Below, piece by piece: positions 20,583-31,102 of a DNA stretch of 64,000 nucleotides. The notes beneath the pieces were generated by a model. It saw only the letters and a program-made list of their open reading frames with translations. It ran no database searches and had not been told where the DNA came from. Both the position numbers and the translations under genes were made by a program. The stretch is taken from contig JARGXX010000100.1 in assembly GCA_030374765.1 (NCBI GenBank), positions 310,001 to 374,000 of the forward strand, in the 5' to 3' direction. The stretch's first letter is position 1. Each line of letters starts with the position of its first letter. The DNA comes from Agarophyton chilense. Its lineage: Eukaryota; Rhodophyta; Florideophyceae; Gracilariales; Gracilariaceae.

Positions 20583-21249
20583 TGTAGTATCCGCTCTAAA
20601 GGAGAGAGCAGACACCTGCGACAGCGTTCGGACTGCCGATGAGTCGCTTGCGGCGAGGGAAAAGGGGTGGTAGAGCTACAACACCAGCGAGCTGGAAGTG
20701 GGGTGTAAGCCCACTACTCGCCAGCGAGGGTGAACAGTGCAACTGTACAACGTTGATGGAATGTAAGTACGAGACGGCTCGTGAAGTGGTTGGGGGCTGA
20801 CTATCTATTATAGCTCGTCCAGATCTCCGGTTAAGGAATCTTAAGCGAGGAACAGAATAGTCATGATGCCCATGTTGTCTCCTTTACATGGAGTTGGCGC
20901 TCACCTCTGGCACACTATATACTGTGTGCCAGGGTGAGTGCCCAAATAAATATATATATAATACCCAGTGGTCAGCCACTTAGCCAAACCACTGTATGGG
21001 TACGGTCCCTAATGGACGTCTAGCTACAAAGGGTAGTAAAACCAGCCACGTGGATCGCCACTACATGCGCCGTTGCAAGCCACTGCACTCGTGATACCAC
21101 GTGTCCCAACAATGTACCCTGCCTCCTGGCATCCTACGCGGTGTGCCGTTTCATATCACAATGCTGATGTTATCACTCACTTATGAGTTCCACCCGCGAC
21201 TTCGCGAAAAATCAGCCTACCGGATTCCTGGACATAGTAGAATAATACA
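20583..21249 (-). repeat. 5' LTR of gypsy-A
   Basis: 667 bp reading TGTAGTATCC...AATAATACA on the plus strand. The first 359 bp match 9956-10313. The outer end was placed by the ACA followed by CGATG (21250-21254), which repeats 9951-9955. Confidence 0.8.
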
Positions 21250-21254
21250 CGATG

Positions 21255-22238
21255 GTAGGCGTCGACGCGCGGGAAAGCCTGTATGGTAGTTGAGAAACAA
21301 TAAACCGAAACGTATAGTCGTGACACAAGTGATGCCTACCTTTATCAGATAAGGATGGGGGAGGTGCAGTTCCCTATATGCAGTGGACTGCACTCTCCAG
21401 ATCACCCGGGAGGTGCCAGCAAGGCACGGTCTCTGACCTAGTGTCAAAGACCTAGCCAGCACTGGCTAGAGTGCCAGGTGGCCACTCAACTCCTGTACTA
21501 AAATACGCATTCTTACAATTACTATCACTAACAACTACTCAACCACAAGGTACATGTCAACACTACACTTGGCTGACAACACCTAGATGGTAGCTCCCCC
21601 GGAGCTGCATGACCGATGATTCCTCGCATTCATCACCTACGAGGTCAGTATAGGATATTGACAACCTTAAGGGTCAAACCTTCTGCCACTATACGACAAT
21701 CGCCACCATCCTCGGGGGTATAAGTGCGTATGGGCTCTCCCTTGGTGCCAGGTTTACAATTAATTCACCTAAGGTACTGTAGGCGCACTGGGGGGGTCAC
21801 CGCCGCTTTCCCTATCCCTCGGTATTCCTTCGGCCACCCTACGCGCGTCGTCCACCGTGAACCACGGTGAGCGCTTCGTCTATTTGGGTTCACGTCCGTC
21901 ATCCTGCCCGATTCGGTTCTATCTTCTCTCCTTCCCGTCGTGGTATTCCTCTATTGGTCACGCGCGATGCCGAACTCGCCTTATAAGCCGTCGGATACGC
22001 CACTCTCCCTCAAGACCATATCGCTTCCGTCGATTCCCCTATTCATTTTCCGGCGGACCAGCCTGTGGGTAGCGGCTCCATTCCTTCGAACTACCAAACA
22101 GGGAGCTCTCTTCCGAATTCTGTGGAATAATACCAGAAAGTTTGTCACGTGTATCTTGATTCCCAGAGGTTCGCTAAGATCCCAGATTCCCGCAGGGGCA
22201 ATGAGAACGCGCGGAACGTCTCGTGGTAAAACTGTCGG
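21255..22238. other. E2 3' region: upstream part of the antisense gene
   Basis: E2 sequence resumed after gypsy-A. Plus-strand frames at 21857-22242 hold short open stretches that change frame (SLRSQIPAGAMRTRG and similar). They may be the decayed N-terminal part of the antisense gene, but alignment to E3 is too weak here for a firm call. Confidence 0.35.
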
Positions 22239-23960
22239 TTGAATTGTCCTGTGGATCCGTGTTCGCTGACGCGCTGTCGTACCCTCATCCAAGCGGACAT
22301 GCAGTATGTCTGTTGGGAGGAGAAAGCCGAGTACCAGTTCAGGGTGAAAAAACTCCCTATGGACCTATACGAGGACTTCATTTCGCCTCACGTAAGATTT
22401 CATCCAGCCGGTCCCGACCTCTTGGCGCTCATGTGTTTCTGACCGCCGCATGACCGCCTTTTTTGGATGTTAAATAGGGTCTATTGGAACAAGATGCATG
22501 AGCCAGATGGTCGATTACGTCAATCCCTGGAGTTTTTCTTCTGCTGCCACCAGGTAGAGTTTCACGACATGAGCGCAGACAAACGTCCTCCGTTATATCT
22601 CTCGCTGCCCCGTAGGGATGAGAACCAATGGGCCATGTAATGGAGTGTCTCGCCACTCCTTTTGGTTCCTACGCCGTCCGTGGTGGCGTATCATTCTTCC
22701 CAACTCATGGGTGACGACAATGACCGAGGGTCTTGGTTGTCCTGGCAGGTACTCTTCGTTGAGTTCGGCGTGATATCCCTTATGGCATTCTTGGATACTG
22801 CCAAGTACGGACTCCGTGGTAATGTCCGTTCGGATGATTGGAATGTATGTTGCAACGAGAACATACTCGGTCCGTGAGGTAGTCTAATCTCGCTTCTGGA
22901 CATCATGATCCATTTTCTAAGAACCCTGGGCATCCGAAATATCGTCCGTGCGACCCAGTTCGCCGTCGAGGAGTCTGAGGCCCTTTTGCACCATGGCCTA
23001 CAAGTGGATTGGAACAAGACTCCCGGGTTCCTTTGGTATGATCAAGATGACGACTCGTTCACACCGATTCCACTACATCCCGAGGGTCGGTATGACACTC
23101 GTGTCTATCCTGGAAAGCCATTGAGGAATCAACCATCGAACATTCAGAGGCGTCATGTGCCTGACTATTACCCGAAGTCCATTGGTTTAGATCCCCTGCG
23201 CTTCGAGCCTGATTTGGAAGCCACGCCGTTGGTTTCTGCTGGTATGTCCGATGGAGAACCCTTTGGGGTAGACCCCTTCGTCCTGCCCGTAGAGGGCTTC
23301 AATCCTCTGGTCAAGTCTGCTGTTGTATTGCCAACCGCTTGCCCTCCTCCAGCTCCTCCGGGCGCCACTACTCAGGGTGAACTCTCATTTGATCCGCCCG
23401 TCGCCCAAGTGCACATCTTTTCTGGAAAGGTTACTGTCGAAGCCGAAAATCTTGTAGGTTATGAGATCTGTCAAGCGTCCACTGTGGGTTTTTACATCGC
23501 GCTGTCCTCTCCATTTTCGCATTTTACCGCTTCGGTTACGGATCCCGCGGCGGATCTCCGTCATGTCTGCCGTACTGTTGGTATTATTGCTTCGATCGAC
23601 ATTGCGACAGTTATGAGGGAAGCTTGCTCCTTGGCGCGTCGCTCGGCGTGCTACGCCTCGAGTTTCCAACAGGGTCAAGGTCTGAAGACCTCTATAGTCA
23701 ATCTTCTGCAACAGAATGCACAAAATATGTCCCAGAGGGTTACTGCCGACTTAAATGCCGATTATGGTCTAAATTTGAGCTACCGGGAGGTTCAAGAGGG
23801 TCAAAACAGTTCTGCACATGACTCTTTGGCGAAGAAGCGTTCTCGGCTCGCTGGGACCGGTCCTAGTGGTCTAATTGGCTCCTCGGGTGATTGCAAGCCA
23901 GTGTTCTCTCCTGGAGGTTCCAATGAAGACGATGGAAGTACTGTTGCGCCGCTCAAATGA
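22239..23960 (+). pseudogene. Antisense accessory gene of E2
   Basis: Plus-strand frame opposite to the rest of E2, ending 177 bp from the convergent end of pol. One frame runs through TGA 22440, TAA 22638 and TGA 22875, and is intact from 22878 to 23960 (351 codons from ATG 22905). PPHDRLFWMLNR directly after the 22440 stop matches PPYDRLYFLNR in the E3 antisense product. Upstream, YEDFISPHVRFHPAGPDLL fills the position of its HDFVTRMLFDEG segment. The C-terminal half is helical (IDIATVMREACSLARRSA, then SIVNLLQQNAQNMSQRVTAD), like E3's VELMSYVSAVCVELLQHRGN, and is followed by basic KKRSR. There is no Pro-DTG, RT or envelope-like membrane segment. Function unknown. Confidence 0.65.
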
Positions 23961-24136
23961 GTCCTGCTGGTGTTCGGAGCTCTTTCGCGAACCTTGAGTT
24001 CATGTAGAGGGCTGTTAGAGCTCTGCTATTTAGTCAAATAAATTAATTCTTGTGCTTTCCCAAAGTTGCTCCTGTATTTTTCAAACATGCGTGCCCCGGG
24101 ACGGCGTCTGAATCTAGGGAGTTCCTCAGGTCTTCC

Positions 24137-24724
24137 TCAGGTGTCGCCTAAGAACTGACGTTTTTCCTTGATGCGGGAGCTACGGCGAACCGTCGCGTCG
24201 GGAGGCCTCTCGAGAGTCGTGCTGGTAGTATGCGGGCCAATGGTTGCCTCCTCCTGAAGGCTGCGCTCCGTGTTGCCGATTTTGCACCAATAGCGGGCAA
24301 CAAAATTAGCCGGAATGGTCTGAGGCTTTTGCCCAGTGTCTTCCTCGGGAGAATAGCCAAACCAACGGACGGGATAGCGCATTATTACATCTTCACCCCG
24401 ACCGGCGGAGATGATTTGTTCAATTACGTATTCCTGTTGGTATTCCTTTTCCGGAAGGAGAGTGTGGTCCGGAGGGGCGAATCCATCGGAGTCGGTTGGA
24501 AGAGACGGGTCATTGCCGTTAACATTGACTAATGGGTCCATGGGGACAGTCGGTTCCGCAGATATTGCCTTAGGAGCTGTGGGGACCTGAGTCTCGACCT
24601 GAGGTCTTGGTGATTCCGTTGGGGCAAAGAGCTGGGACTTTGTTGGTCCGAAGGAACTGGCAGCTCCTGTCACACGATCAATAGACACGGTGTCCTGCAC
24701 GCCGTCAAATAGTATCGTAATTGT
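24137..24724 (-). pseudogene. Chromodomain tail of E2 integrase
   Basis: Follows DTVSIDRV (also present in E3) and a Pro/Thr-rich linker, then EYVIEQIISAGRG...MRYPVRWFGYSPEEDTGQ, a chromodomain-like fold in which the aromatic WFGY replaces the usual WKGY. It would target integration to marked chromatin, as in chromoviruses. Ends at a TAA at 24137. Confidence 0.7.
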
Positions 24725-24736
24725 GGGTTGACTGGC

Positions 24737-26020
24737 CTAAAAGACTTTATATGGTCCCGTCAAGCGGGGTAGAAGTTTCCGTGTAGTATCTTTGAGTTCA
24801 TCACTGTCTTTCGGTGGCCGGTCCAGGTAAACCAATTCTCCATTCATAAAGGTAGGTGTGTTCCAGACAGCTTTGTCGAAGTTGACCTCGTAGCGTCGTT
24901 GGGCTTCGGTCAATACGGCTTTAGCCGATTGCACGATGAGGTAGATGCGTCGACGCGAGTAGCGCTTCGCATGATTGGGATTCATTCGTTCGGTTATGTC
25001 CTGGAGTATAATGGACTACTGAAGGTCAACAGCTATCGGCGGTGGCGATCTCGTTAGCGTTAAATTAAAAGCTGTTTTGCTCCGAGACGTATTCTGCCAA
25101 TCGTTCCAGATGGTACGCTTGAAGCGTCTGGCTTGGCCATTGGTTTGCAGGTGGTATTCCGTTGTGATTACTTGTTTGATTTTTAACATAGCACATAAGT
25201 GCCAAAAGAATGTGGATACAAACTGGCTGCCATTTTCCGTATGAAGGTAAAGTGGAATGCCATAGGGATATACCTAGTGGGACAAGAATGCCGTGGTTGC
25301 ATCCGTGGCTGTTGTCTTTTCTAGAGGTAGGGCTCGGATAAGTTTGGTAAACCTATCGGTTATTACCAAGACAAACCGATTACTATGGGACGACTTGAGC
25401 ATAAGTCCGAGTATCTCCATATCAACGAATTCCAGCGGGCCTACGGCTGGGAAAAGCTTCAATTTGGCCTGATGCTTGGCGCTAGACCGTCGGATTTGTG
25501 CGCATGAAGTGCAGTTCCGTGCGGTTAACCATAGGTCCTGCGCCTTTTGTGGCCAGTAGAAAAACTTCCTTAAGGTCTACTACATTCGTCGGCCTCAGGG
25601 GTGACCATCAAAGCGAGGGAAACGGGCGAGGTATAGAAATGGCGCCCTTATTGACCTTGGTAATATCCGTTGGAGTGCGCCACCCAGTGGTGAGTGGCGA
25701 CAAAGTACTTCAATTCGGTCACAGTCGAATAAGCATTTAGGGGTCTCTACAAATTGGGCCGTTTCCTTGCAGTACTCGTCTTCTAACAGCGCCTGTAAGA
25801 GCTCCTCAATGGTTGTAGGGAGAAGCTCTTTTCCCTCTTGTATTGTTGCATTAACCTGAGGTAGTGGTGAGTTGGGTGGTACTGTCTCCCAGTCCAATAA
25901 GTAGACTTCATCCTCCTTTACCTCAGAATCATCCACCTTGACTGTATCCATAAGGTAATCCATTTCCGTATTATCCTGAGGTCCATCATCAGTGAAGGGA
26001 GTAGAAATGTGGTCGTCCAA
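24737..26020 (-). pseudogene. Integrase of E2
   Basis: The N-terminal linker (LLEDEYCKETAQF) aligns with E3. The zinc-binding start FPRFDGHP precedes a decayed core with GPLEFVDMEILG (first catalytic Asp context) and VITDRFTKLIRALPL. The GPY/F module is intact as RKLLPRLTGPYKVF near 24740. Stops and frame changes separate these blocks, so it is inactive. Confidence 0.75.
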
Positions 26021-26059
26021 TGGAGTTCAATGAGTTCCGTCGGTAATGACTCACGAGAG

Positions 26060-27797
26060 AGCATCTGCTGCCTAGTGCTTGATTTCTGGACTATAGGTTA
26101 TTTCATGGTCATACTCTGACATCCTAAAAACGCCGACGAGCGAGGCGACTTGAAGCATTGGTCCAATTGAGTACCCAGCGGAGTGTATCGTGGTCTGTCC
26201 TAGTCGTGAATCTAGTTACCTCGAGGTATGGTCGGAGTGTTGATACAGACCATACGATGGCGAGACATTCCTATTCGGTAGAACTGTAGTTTCGCTCCGC
26301 GCTGGTGAGCGTTTTGCTCCAGTGTCCAATAGGTCGATAATCCTTTGGAAAATCTTTTTCCTGTAGCAGAACACATCCCATTTGAATATCAGAAGCGTCT
26401 GTGTCCAAGACAAAGTGCCTGTTGGGTTTTCGTAAAGCCAGTATGGGTGGGTTCAGCAATTTGTCCTTTAGGGTTTGAAATGCCTAATATTGGTCCTCGG
26501 TAAGGCATTCAAGTTCGAAGGTGTTTCTTTTTTCAACGTTGCGGTGAGAGGTGCCGAGACTTTAGCAAATCCTTGGACGAAACGTCAGTAGACATTGCAC
26601 AAGTCCAAACAGGATCTTAGATCCGTGTTAGTTCTGGGATTTTTAGCCTTCCAGATCGCATCCGTGGTACTTTTGGCTACTTTTAACTTTCCTGGAAAGA
26701 AGCCGTGACCGAGATAGTCCACTGAGACATGAAGGATGGCGCATTTGCGGAGTTTCAGTCGTACTTCGGCGTCCTGTAGGATTCTCAGCATCTTGTTTAC
26801 GTGGCGAAGGTGTTCTTTCACGGTCCGTCAGAAGATTATTACGTCATCCAAAAAGAAAAGGGCTCATTTACATTTGACTCTGGACAGTATGATGTCCATT
26901 ACCCATGGGAAGGTTGCTGGCGCATTCTTTAAACCAAAGAACATACGAATAAATCTAAACAGACCTTCGTAAGTGGTGAAGATTGTCAGCGTTCTCGCAT
27001 CCTCAGCCATAGGGATTTGCCAATATCCGGATTTAGCGTCCAGTGTGGCGAATACGGTTGCTTCACCTAAGGAATCAAGAAATTCATCTATGCGGGGTGT
27101 CGGGGTATTAGTCCCTCTTGGTTACTGCGTTCAGCTTCCTTTAGTCCACACAGAACGTGACAGAGCCATCTTTCTTAGCCGCGAGAACAAGGGGACTTGC
27201 CCTTTCGGATTGGTTAGGAGGCGCCGGCTCTCTGACGTGAGCTTTGCGTATTTTGTCCTTCTGGTCGGCGACAATTTCCCTATCCGTCAGGCCTGTACGG
27301 TATGGGTGCTGGAACTGTGTTCTAGCATCATACTGAAGGTCAATGCGGTGTGTAATGGCTCTGAGGTTTTCCAATCTACCTGGCTACATGGTCTTGTATT
27401 CCTTGAGAAGATTAACTACCTGGGACTTATAGGATTAGTATGCTGCGCCAATAGCGACTTTCCCCTCCCGAAAGTCGACATCCTCGTCGGGAGTTGTAGT
27501 TGAAAAGTTATCCAATTGGGCCTCCATAATGACCACAGGGGTAGGTAGAGTGATGGAAATCACTATACCTCTAGGTAATCGTACGGGCCTATCTCTGAAG
27601 TTGCTGACCGTGACCAAAAAGGGGCTGTTTGGGCGGATAGGTATTACTCCGTTGGCCATTAAGTTTAAGTGCTTCAGAACCGTTTTCGGGTGGTTCTGTA
27701 TCGCCACGAGAGCTGAGGACTGGTAATCGACCGACACGGTGATCTGGGTCATGGAAGGTATCTTTATGGCTGTTGATAAGCGAACCTTATTGAACAT
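26060..27797 (-). pseudogene. Reverse transcriptase and RNase H of E2
   Basis: Starts with a linker conserved with E3 (GVIPIRPNSPFLVTVSNFRDRPVR, written here in part as PNSPFLVTVSNFRD). RT shows ASPLVLAAKKDGSVTFCVD, then motif A FATLDAKSGYWQI, FGLKNAPATF, and FLDDVIIF for the catalytic pair. RNase H has DTDASDIQMGCVLLQ and SAERNYSSTE. At least six stops are spread through it, including a TAA after FCVD and a TGA before the FLDD block. Both RT aspartate motifs survive, unlike E3. Confidence 0.8.
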
Positions 27798-27905
27798 AGT
27801 ATTTTCGGAGATAATTGCTCGTTCAAGGTTAGATTCTGGCCCTGGGGCGAAACCAGTTATGGAGATTGAAGGTGCGCGGTAGAATGCGACTTTCCTAAGG
27901 CCTGG

Positions 27906-28160
27906 TTACATGTCTTTAATGTATCGATCGATAAAGAAGATCCCTAGGATTGCCTCAGCGCCCACGTTAGGACATTCAAGAAACCAGGTGCTGACTTTGA
28001 ATTGCCCTAACTTGATGTAAAGTGGTACTATCACTTTAAAGTCCATTGGTCCACGTGATGAATCAGTAATCTTGGGGGTCTTTCTTGCCTGAACGAAATC
28101 TTGCCAAACAAGTGAGAGTAGCTTAGAATGGAGCAAATTGGGACCAGGGCCTGTGTCCAA
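27906..28160 (-). pseudogene. Aspartic protease of E2
   Basis: Contains MDTGPGPNLLHSKLL, the retropepsin DTG active site with the same GPNL-H continuation as E3, then AEAILGIFFIDRYIKDM, matching the E3 flap-to-C-terminus block ILGTSFIDKYV. It is short and frame-separated from gag and RT. Confidence 0.75.
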
Positions 28161-28359
28161 TACTACTGTTGCAACTCGGGAGCTGTTGGAATGTAGTCAA
28201 ATGGTTACCCAAACTTAAAATTCTCCTTCCTCAGGACACAGACGGTGTCGTTTCTGTGTTCCAATTCTGGTTCATCCTGAGTGGTCTATCGTGGGTGCTT
28301 TGTATTGGTACGTGAGGAACTTCTTGGCTCCTGACCATCCAAATGGTTGAGGCAGAGAT

Positions 28360-30566
28360 TTAAAGAGTGATGATTTGCTTCGCGTCAATCCTCAAAGAGT
28401 TTTCCGATGGGGTTTCCGTTTCTTCCTGACATTGGGGTTCTTCTTTGCGGTCGTCCGTGGGGTCTACAATAGCATGGACTTGTATGGCTTTCTTTAGGGT
28501 ATCCGGAGGGGTGACATAGCGGTAGCTTCCAGGTGTTCCTGGGGCTGGTTGCTGTGCCCGGTTAAACATTCCTTCGGACCTTTGCACCTTGTAGTTCTCT
28601 TCCCTTTAGGCTAGGAGATGTTTGCGTGCGTCCTCAGGCAGATACTTCGTACAGTCATAGGGTTGGACCATGACATGGCAAAGGAAGCAAGCCCTAGGTG
28701 AGCGAACAAAAAGTCCTTGCAGGGTGAAAAGGCGGAATACTTGGGTGTGGGTGGTTTTGTGGTCGCTGTATTTCCCTGGTAGGAATATGATGAGGTCCCG
28801 GACGGTGGGGCACTGAAATTAACCACGACGATATCTCTAGAGTCGGCATAATGGAGTGATGCATCCATGTTCGATTTCGTGGAGCTAACCAAATGGTCAA
28901 GGTTTGGTTGACACAATGGAATTGCGTGTCGTCTGGATATATCAGCATTGCGCCTAGAAGTCCTGTAGGTTTTGCTATATACTTCGGCAAAGGTGAAGAG
29001 CCGTCGAAAGTAATATTTCGGGGTTTCCGTGTGGTAGTTGTGGACATGTGTCCGAATGGCAGGGAGTAATCCCGTGATGAAATGACGTTTGAGCCGTTCT
29101 TCGGAGGATGCGTTTCACATCAGTAAGCCTTCTTCCATAGGTCGTCTGCGAAAGCCGATTCTGTCATGTTGGAGCTCTTCCTGAAGGATATCACTTCCTG
29201 GTGGGCATCCACTATAAAGACATCCAGAGCATAGTTTCTGAAGAGGTAATGAACAATCTGAGTATATTACTTGAGGAGCTCACGGTCCTGAGTATCCAAG
29301 AGGTCAGTTGTGCCAGATATCTTTGAAACCACTTGGTCATGCGCCTGTCCTGTGAGGAAGAATTAGAAAAGGTACAAAGCGGCGACCTAGTGGACACCGT
29401 TCTGATCGCAGGCCGTACGAAAGAAACTGAGGAATCTAAGGACAGTAATGGGATCGGAACCGGAAAACTGGTCTGTAATGGTTAGTTGCATCCGTTTAGC
29501 TCATTTGGCGACCCTGGGATCCACTGGACCAGAATATTTCGGGGACCTGGCGGCCAGCCAATAATTCCGGTAGTCTAGAACCTTAAGGAAAAGTTCGTTG
29601 GTTGTTGTTAGTGGTTTGAGGGCCCGAACGGCAGCCTCTTCCACTTCCAAGTCGGTCATTTCGGTTGAATCCGAATAGGAATCATTCGTGTCTGAACGGT
29701 ATCTTCTTTTTCTCTTTCTGTTATTCTTTCTTCTGCGGTTACTTCGTTTCGTTCCGGCGGGATGGCAAACTAAAGGATCGATCTTTCTATCAGATCCGAT
29801 GGAGCCCTGAAGTCGCTGTATCTCATATTGTTCTTTGTGTCGAGCAATATGTCTCTCTTCTAGACGTGGACGGAGGTTCTCTTTTGCTTTTAGATGGTCT
29901 TTCCATTGGATTTTCCTGATAGTGATCCCGGCGAGGGGCGGGTAATACCGCCACTCTCAAGGGTTCGATAGTGGGGTTTCCACATGGAAACCGGATGTTT
30001 GACTTGTGGAGTTGTTCTAAGGACCGAATTGCGTGACTGCCTGTTGAATGCTCCTTGAACGGCCCGTAGAAGAGAGTCTTTGAATAACTCAGAACCACTA
30101 CCTTAGGGACTATTCGATTAATGAGGTAATCCGTAGGGTTAACGATCGCCGCAGCGAGTCGCATTTCCACACTGGAATCCACATGGGCTGAACAGAGCTC
30201 ATGGAGACGGGGCCAAAGAAGGTCGGTAAGCCCTGTGGGAATATTCTCTCTAATTATTTCTGTCTTACGGGGTTCTCCTTCGGGTGTCCCTGGCCTATAG
30301 GTGGTCCTGGTGAGGCGTTCTCGTAAACGCGCTGCTACCGTGGGTTCTCATCGAATCCTTTCAGAGTCGTCCAGGGGAGTCAGTCGTTTTTGCGGCTGGC
30401 TTTTTGTGCTCCTGCAGTCTTTAAAAGTATAAACTTGAGGGTAAGGCGACAAATTTGGCGTTGTAGTCGCAACTTTTCCTGCCGTTGCATTCCAATTGTC
30501 TGTTCGGTTTGGTGTGTTTCCTGCATCCATAGTGGCCGTTGCTTTTGTTCTTCTGGTCGGTTGCAT
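28360..30566 (-). pseudogene. Gag of E2
   Basis: Starts MQPTRRTKATATMDAGNTP. Near 29600 it has NELFLKVLDYRNYWLAARS and SGSDPITVLRFLSFFRTAC, clearly aligning with E3 Gag. The C-terminus (about 28690-28590) has CFLCHVMVQPYDC then LPEDARKHLLA and REENYKVQRSEG. The Cys spacing C-x2-C-x9-C lacks the zinc-knuckle histidine. There are many stops. Confidence 0.75.
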
Positions 30567-30631
30567 AATTAAAACAAAGGTTAGAATCCGTATAACTCTT
30601 CTTTCTAGTGATAAGCTGAATTATTTTTAAA

Positions 30632-30652
30632 GGATTCTAAGTCGGGAGACCA
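30632..30652 (-). other. Primer binding site of E2
   Basis: The element strand reads TGGTCTCCCGACTTAGAATC from 30652, three bases inside the LTR. It is nearly identical to that of gypsy-A. Confidence 0.7.
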
Positions 30653-30655
30653 AAA

Positions 30656-31097
30656 TGTATTGCAATGACTGGTTGGTCAATGTACTGGGCTCAACCTGAG
30701 GTTGCGTTGTAGAGCGGGTCTTAAGATTGGTAGCCTTGACTGCGACACTTCTAGAGTACTTATTGCGATGGGCGGGCATTAACCGTGTAGTTGTGCAGGT
30801 CGGGGCTACGAAAACAATGGCTTGCAGACAAATTGGTGGAACTAATGTACCAAAGGGGGTAATTTAGTATCATAATGGTGTCTACCTGATTTTAAGGCAG
30901 AAGCGTCACTTGAGCCAAGTAAATACCACTAGCGAGGCCCTGGGATATCCCTTGCACTGTAAAGCTATTCTATCACACTAAATAAAATAAAATATCTAAA
31001 TATGTCCAGCTTAGGTCGGTCAGTTCATGTGGCGTCTGTAAGATACCTCAAGGCCTGGAGGCTTACAGAACTCAACCGTTATCGTTGCTGCTTCACA
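30656..31097 (-). repeat. 5' LTR of E2
   Basis: 442 bp, TGTATTGC...TTCACA on the plus strand, aligned end to end with 9076-9520. The outer end abuts GAAAA at 31098-31102. Confidence 0.9.
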
Positions 31098-31102
31098 GAA
31101 AA
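31098..31102. other. Right target site duplication of E2 (GAAAA)
   Basis: Matches 9071-9075 and directly follows the LTR terminus CACA. Confidence 0.9.

Larger units (their letters stand above)
9956..21249 (-). mobile_element. Ty3/gypsy element gypsy-A nested in E2
   Basis: Minus-strand element bounded by TGTAGTATCC at 9956 and by ACA at 21247-21249. It is flanked by CGATG at 9951-9955 and 21250-21254. A complete 5' LTR (20583-21249), primer site and gag are present. The 3' LTR keeps only its distal 358 bp, and pol has been replaced by Helitron and Plavaka-like DNA. The matched target duplication shows the nested block entered E2 as one gypsy-A insertion, with later insertions or deletions inside. 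Confidence 0.8.
9076..31097 (-). mobile_element. Ty3/gypsy chromovirus E2 (22 kb with nested insertions)
   Basis: Full-length minus-strand element. The LTRs are 30656-31097 (5') and 9076-9520 (3'), starting TGT and ending ACA in either orientation, with a GAAAA target duplication. The order on the minus strand is LTR, primer site, gag, protease, RT/RNase H, integrase, chromodomain, then a plus-strand antisense gene, a polypurine tract and the 3' LTR. Its 3' region is split by gypsy-A at 9955/21250. LTR differences are frequent by eye, so the insertion is not recent. All pol genes carry several stops. Confidence 0.9.
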
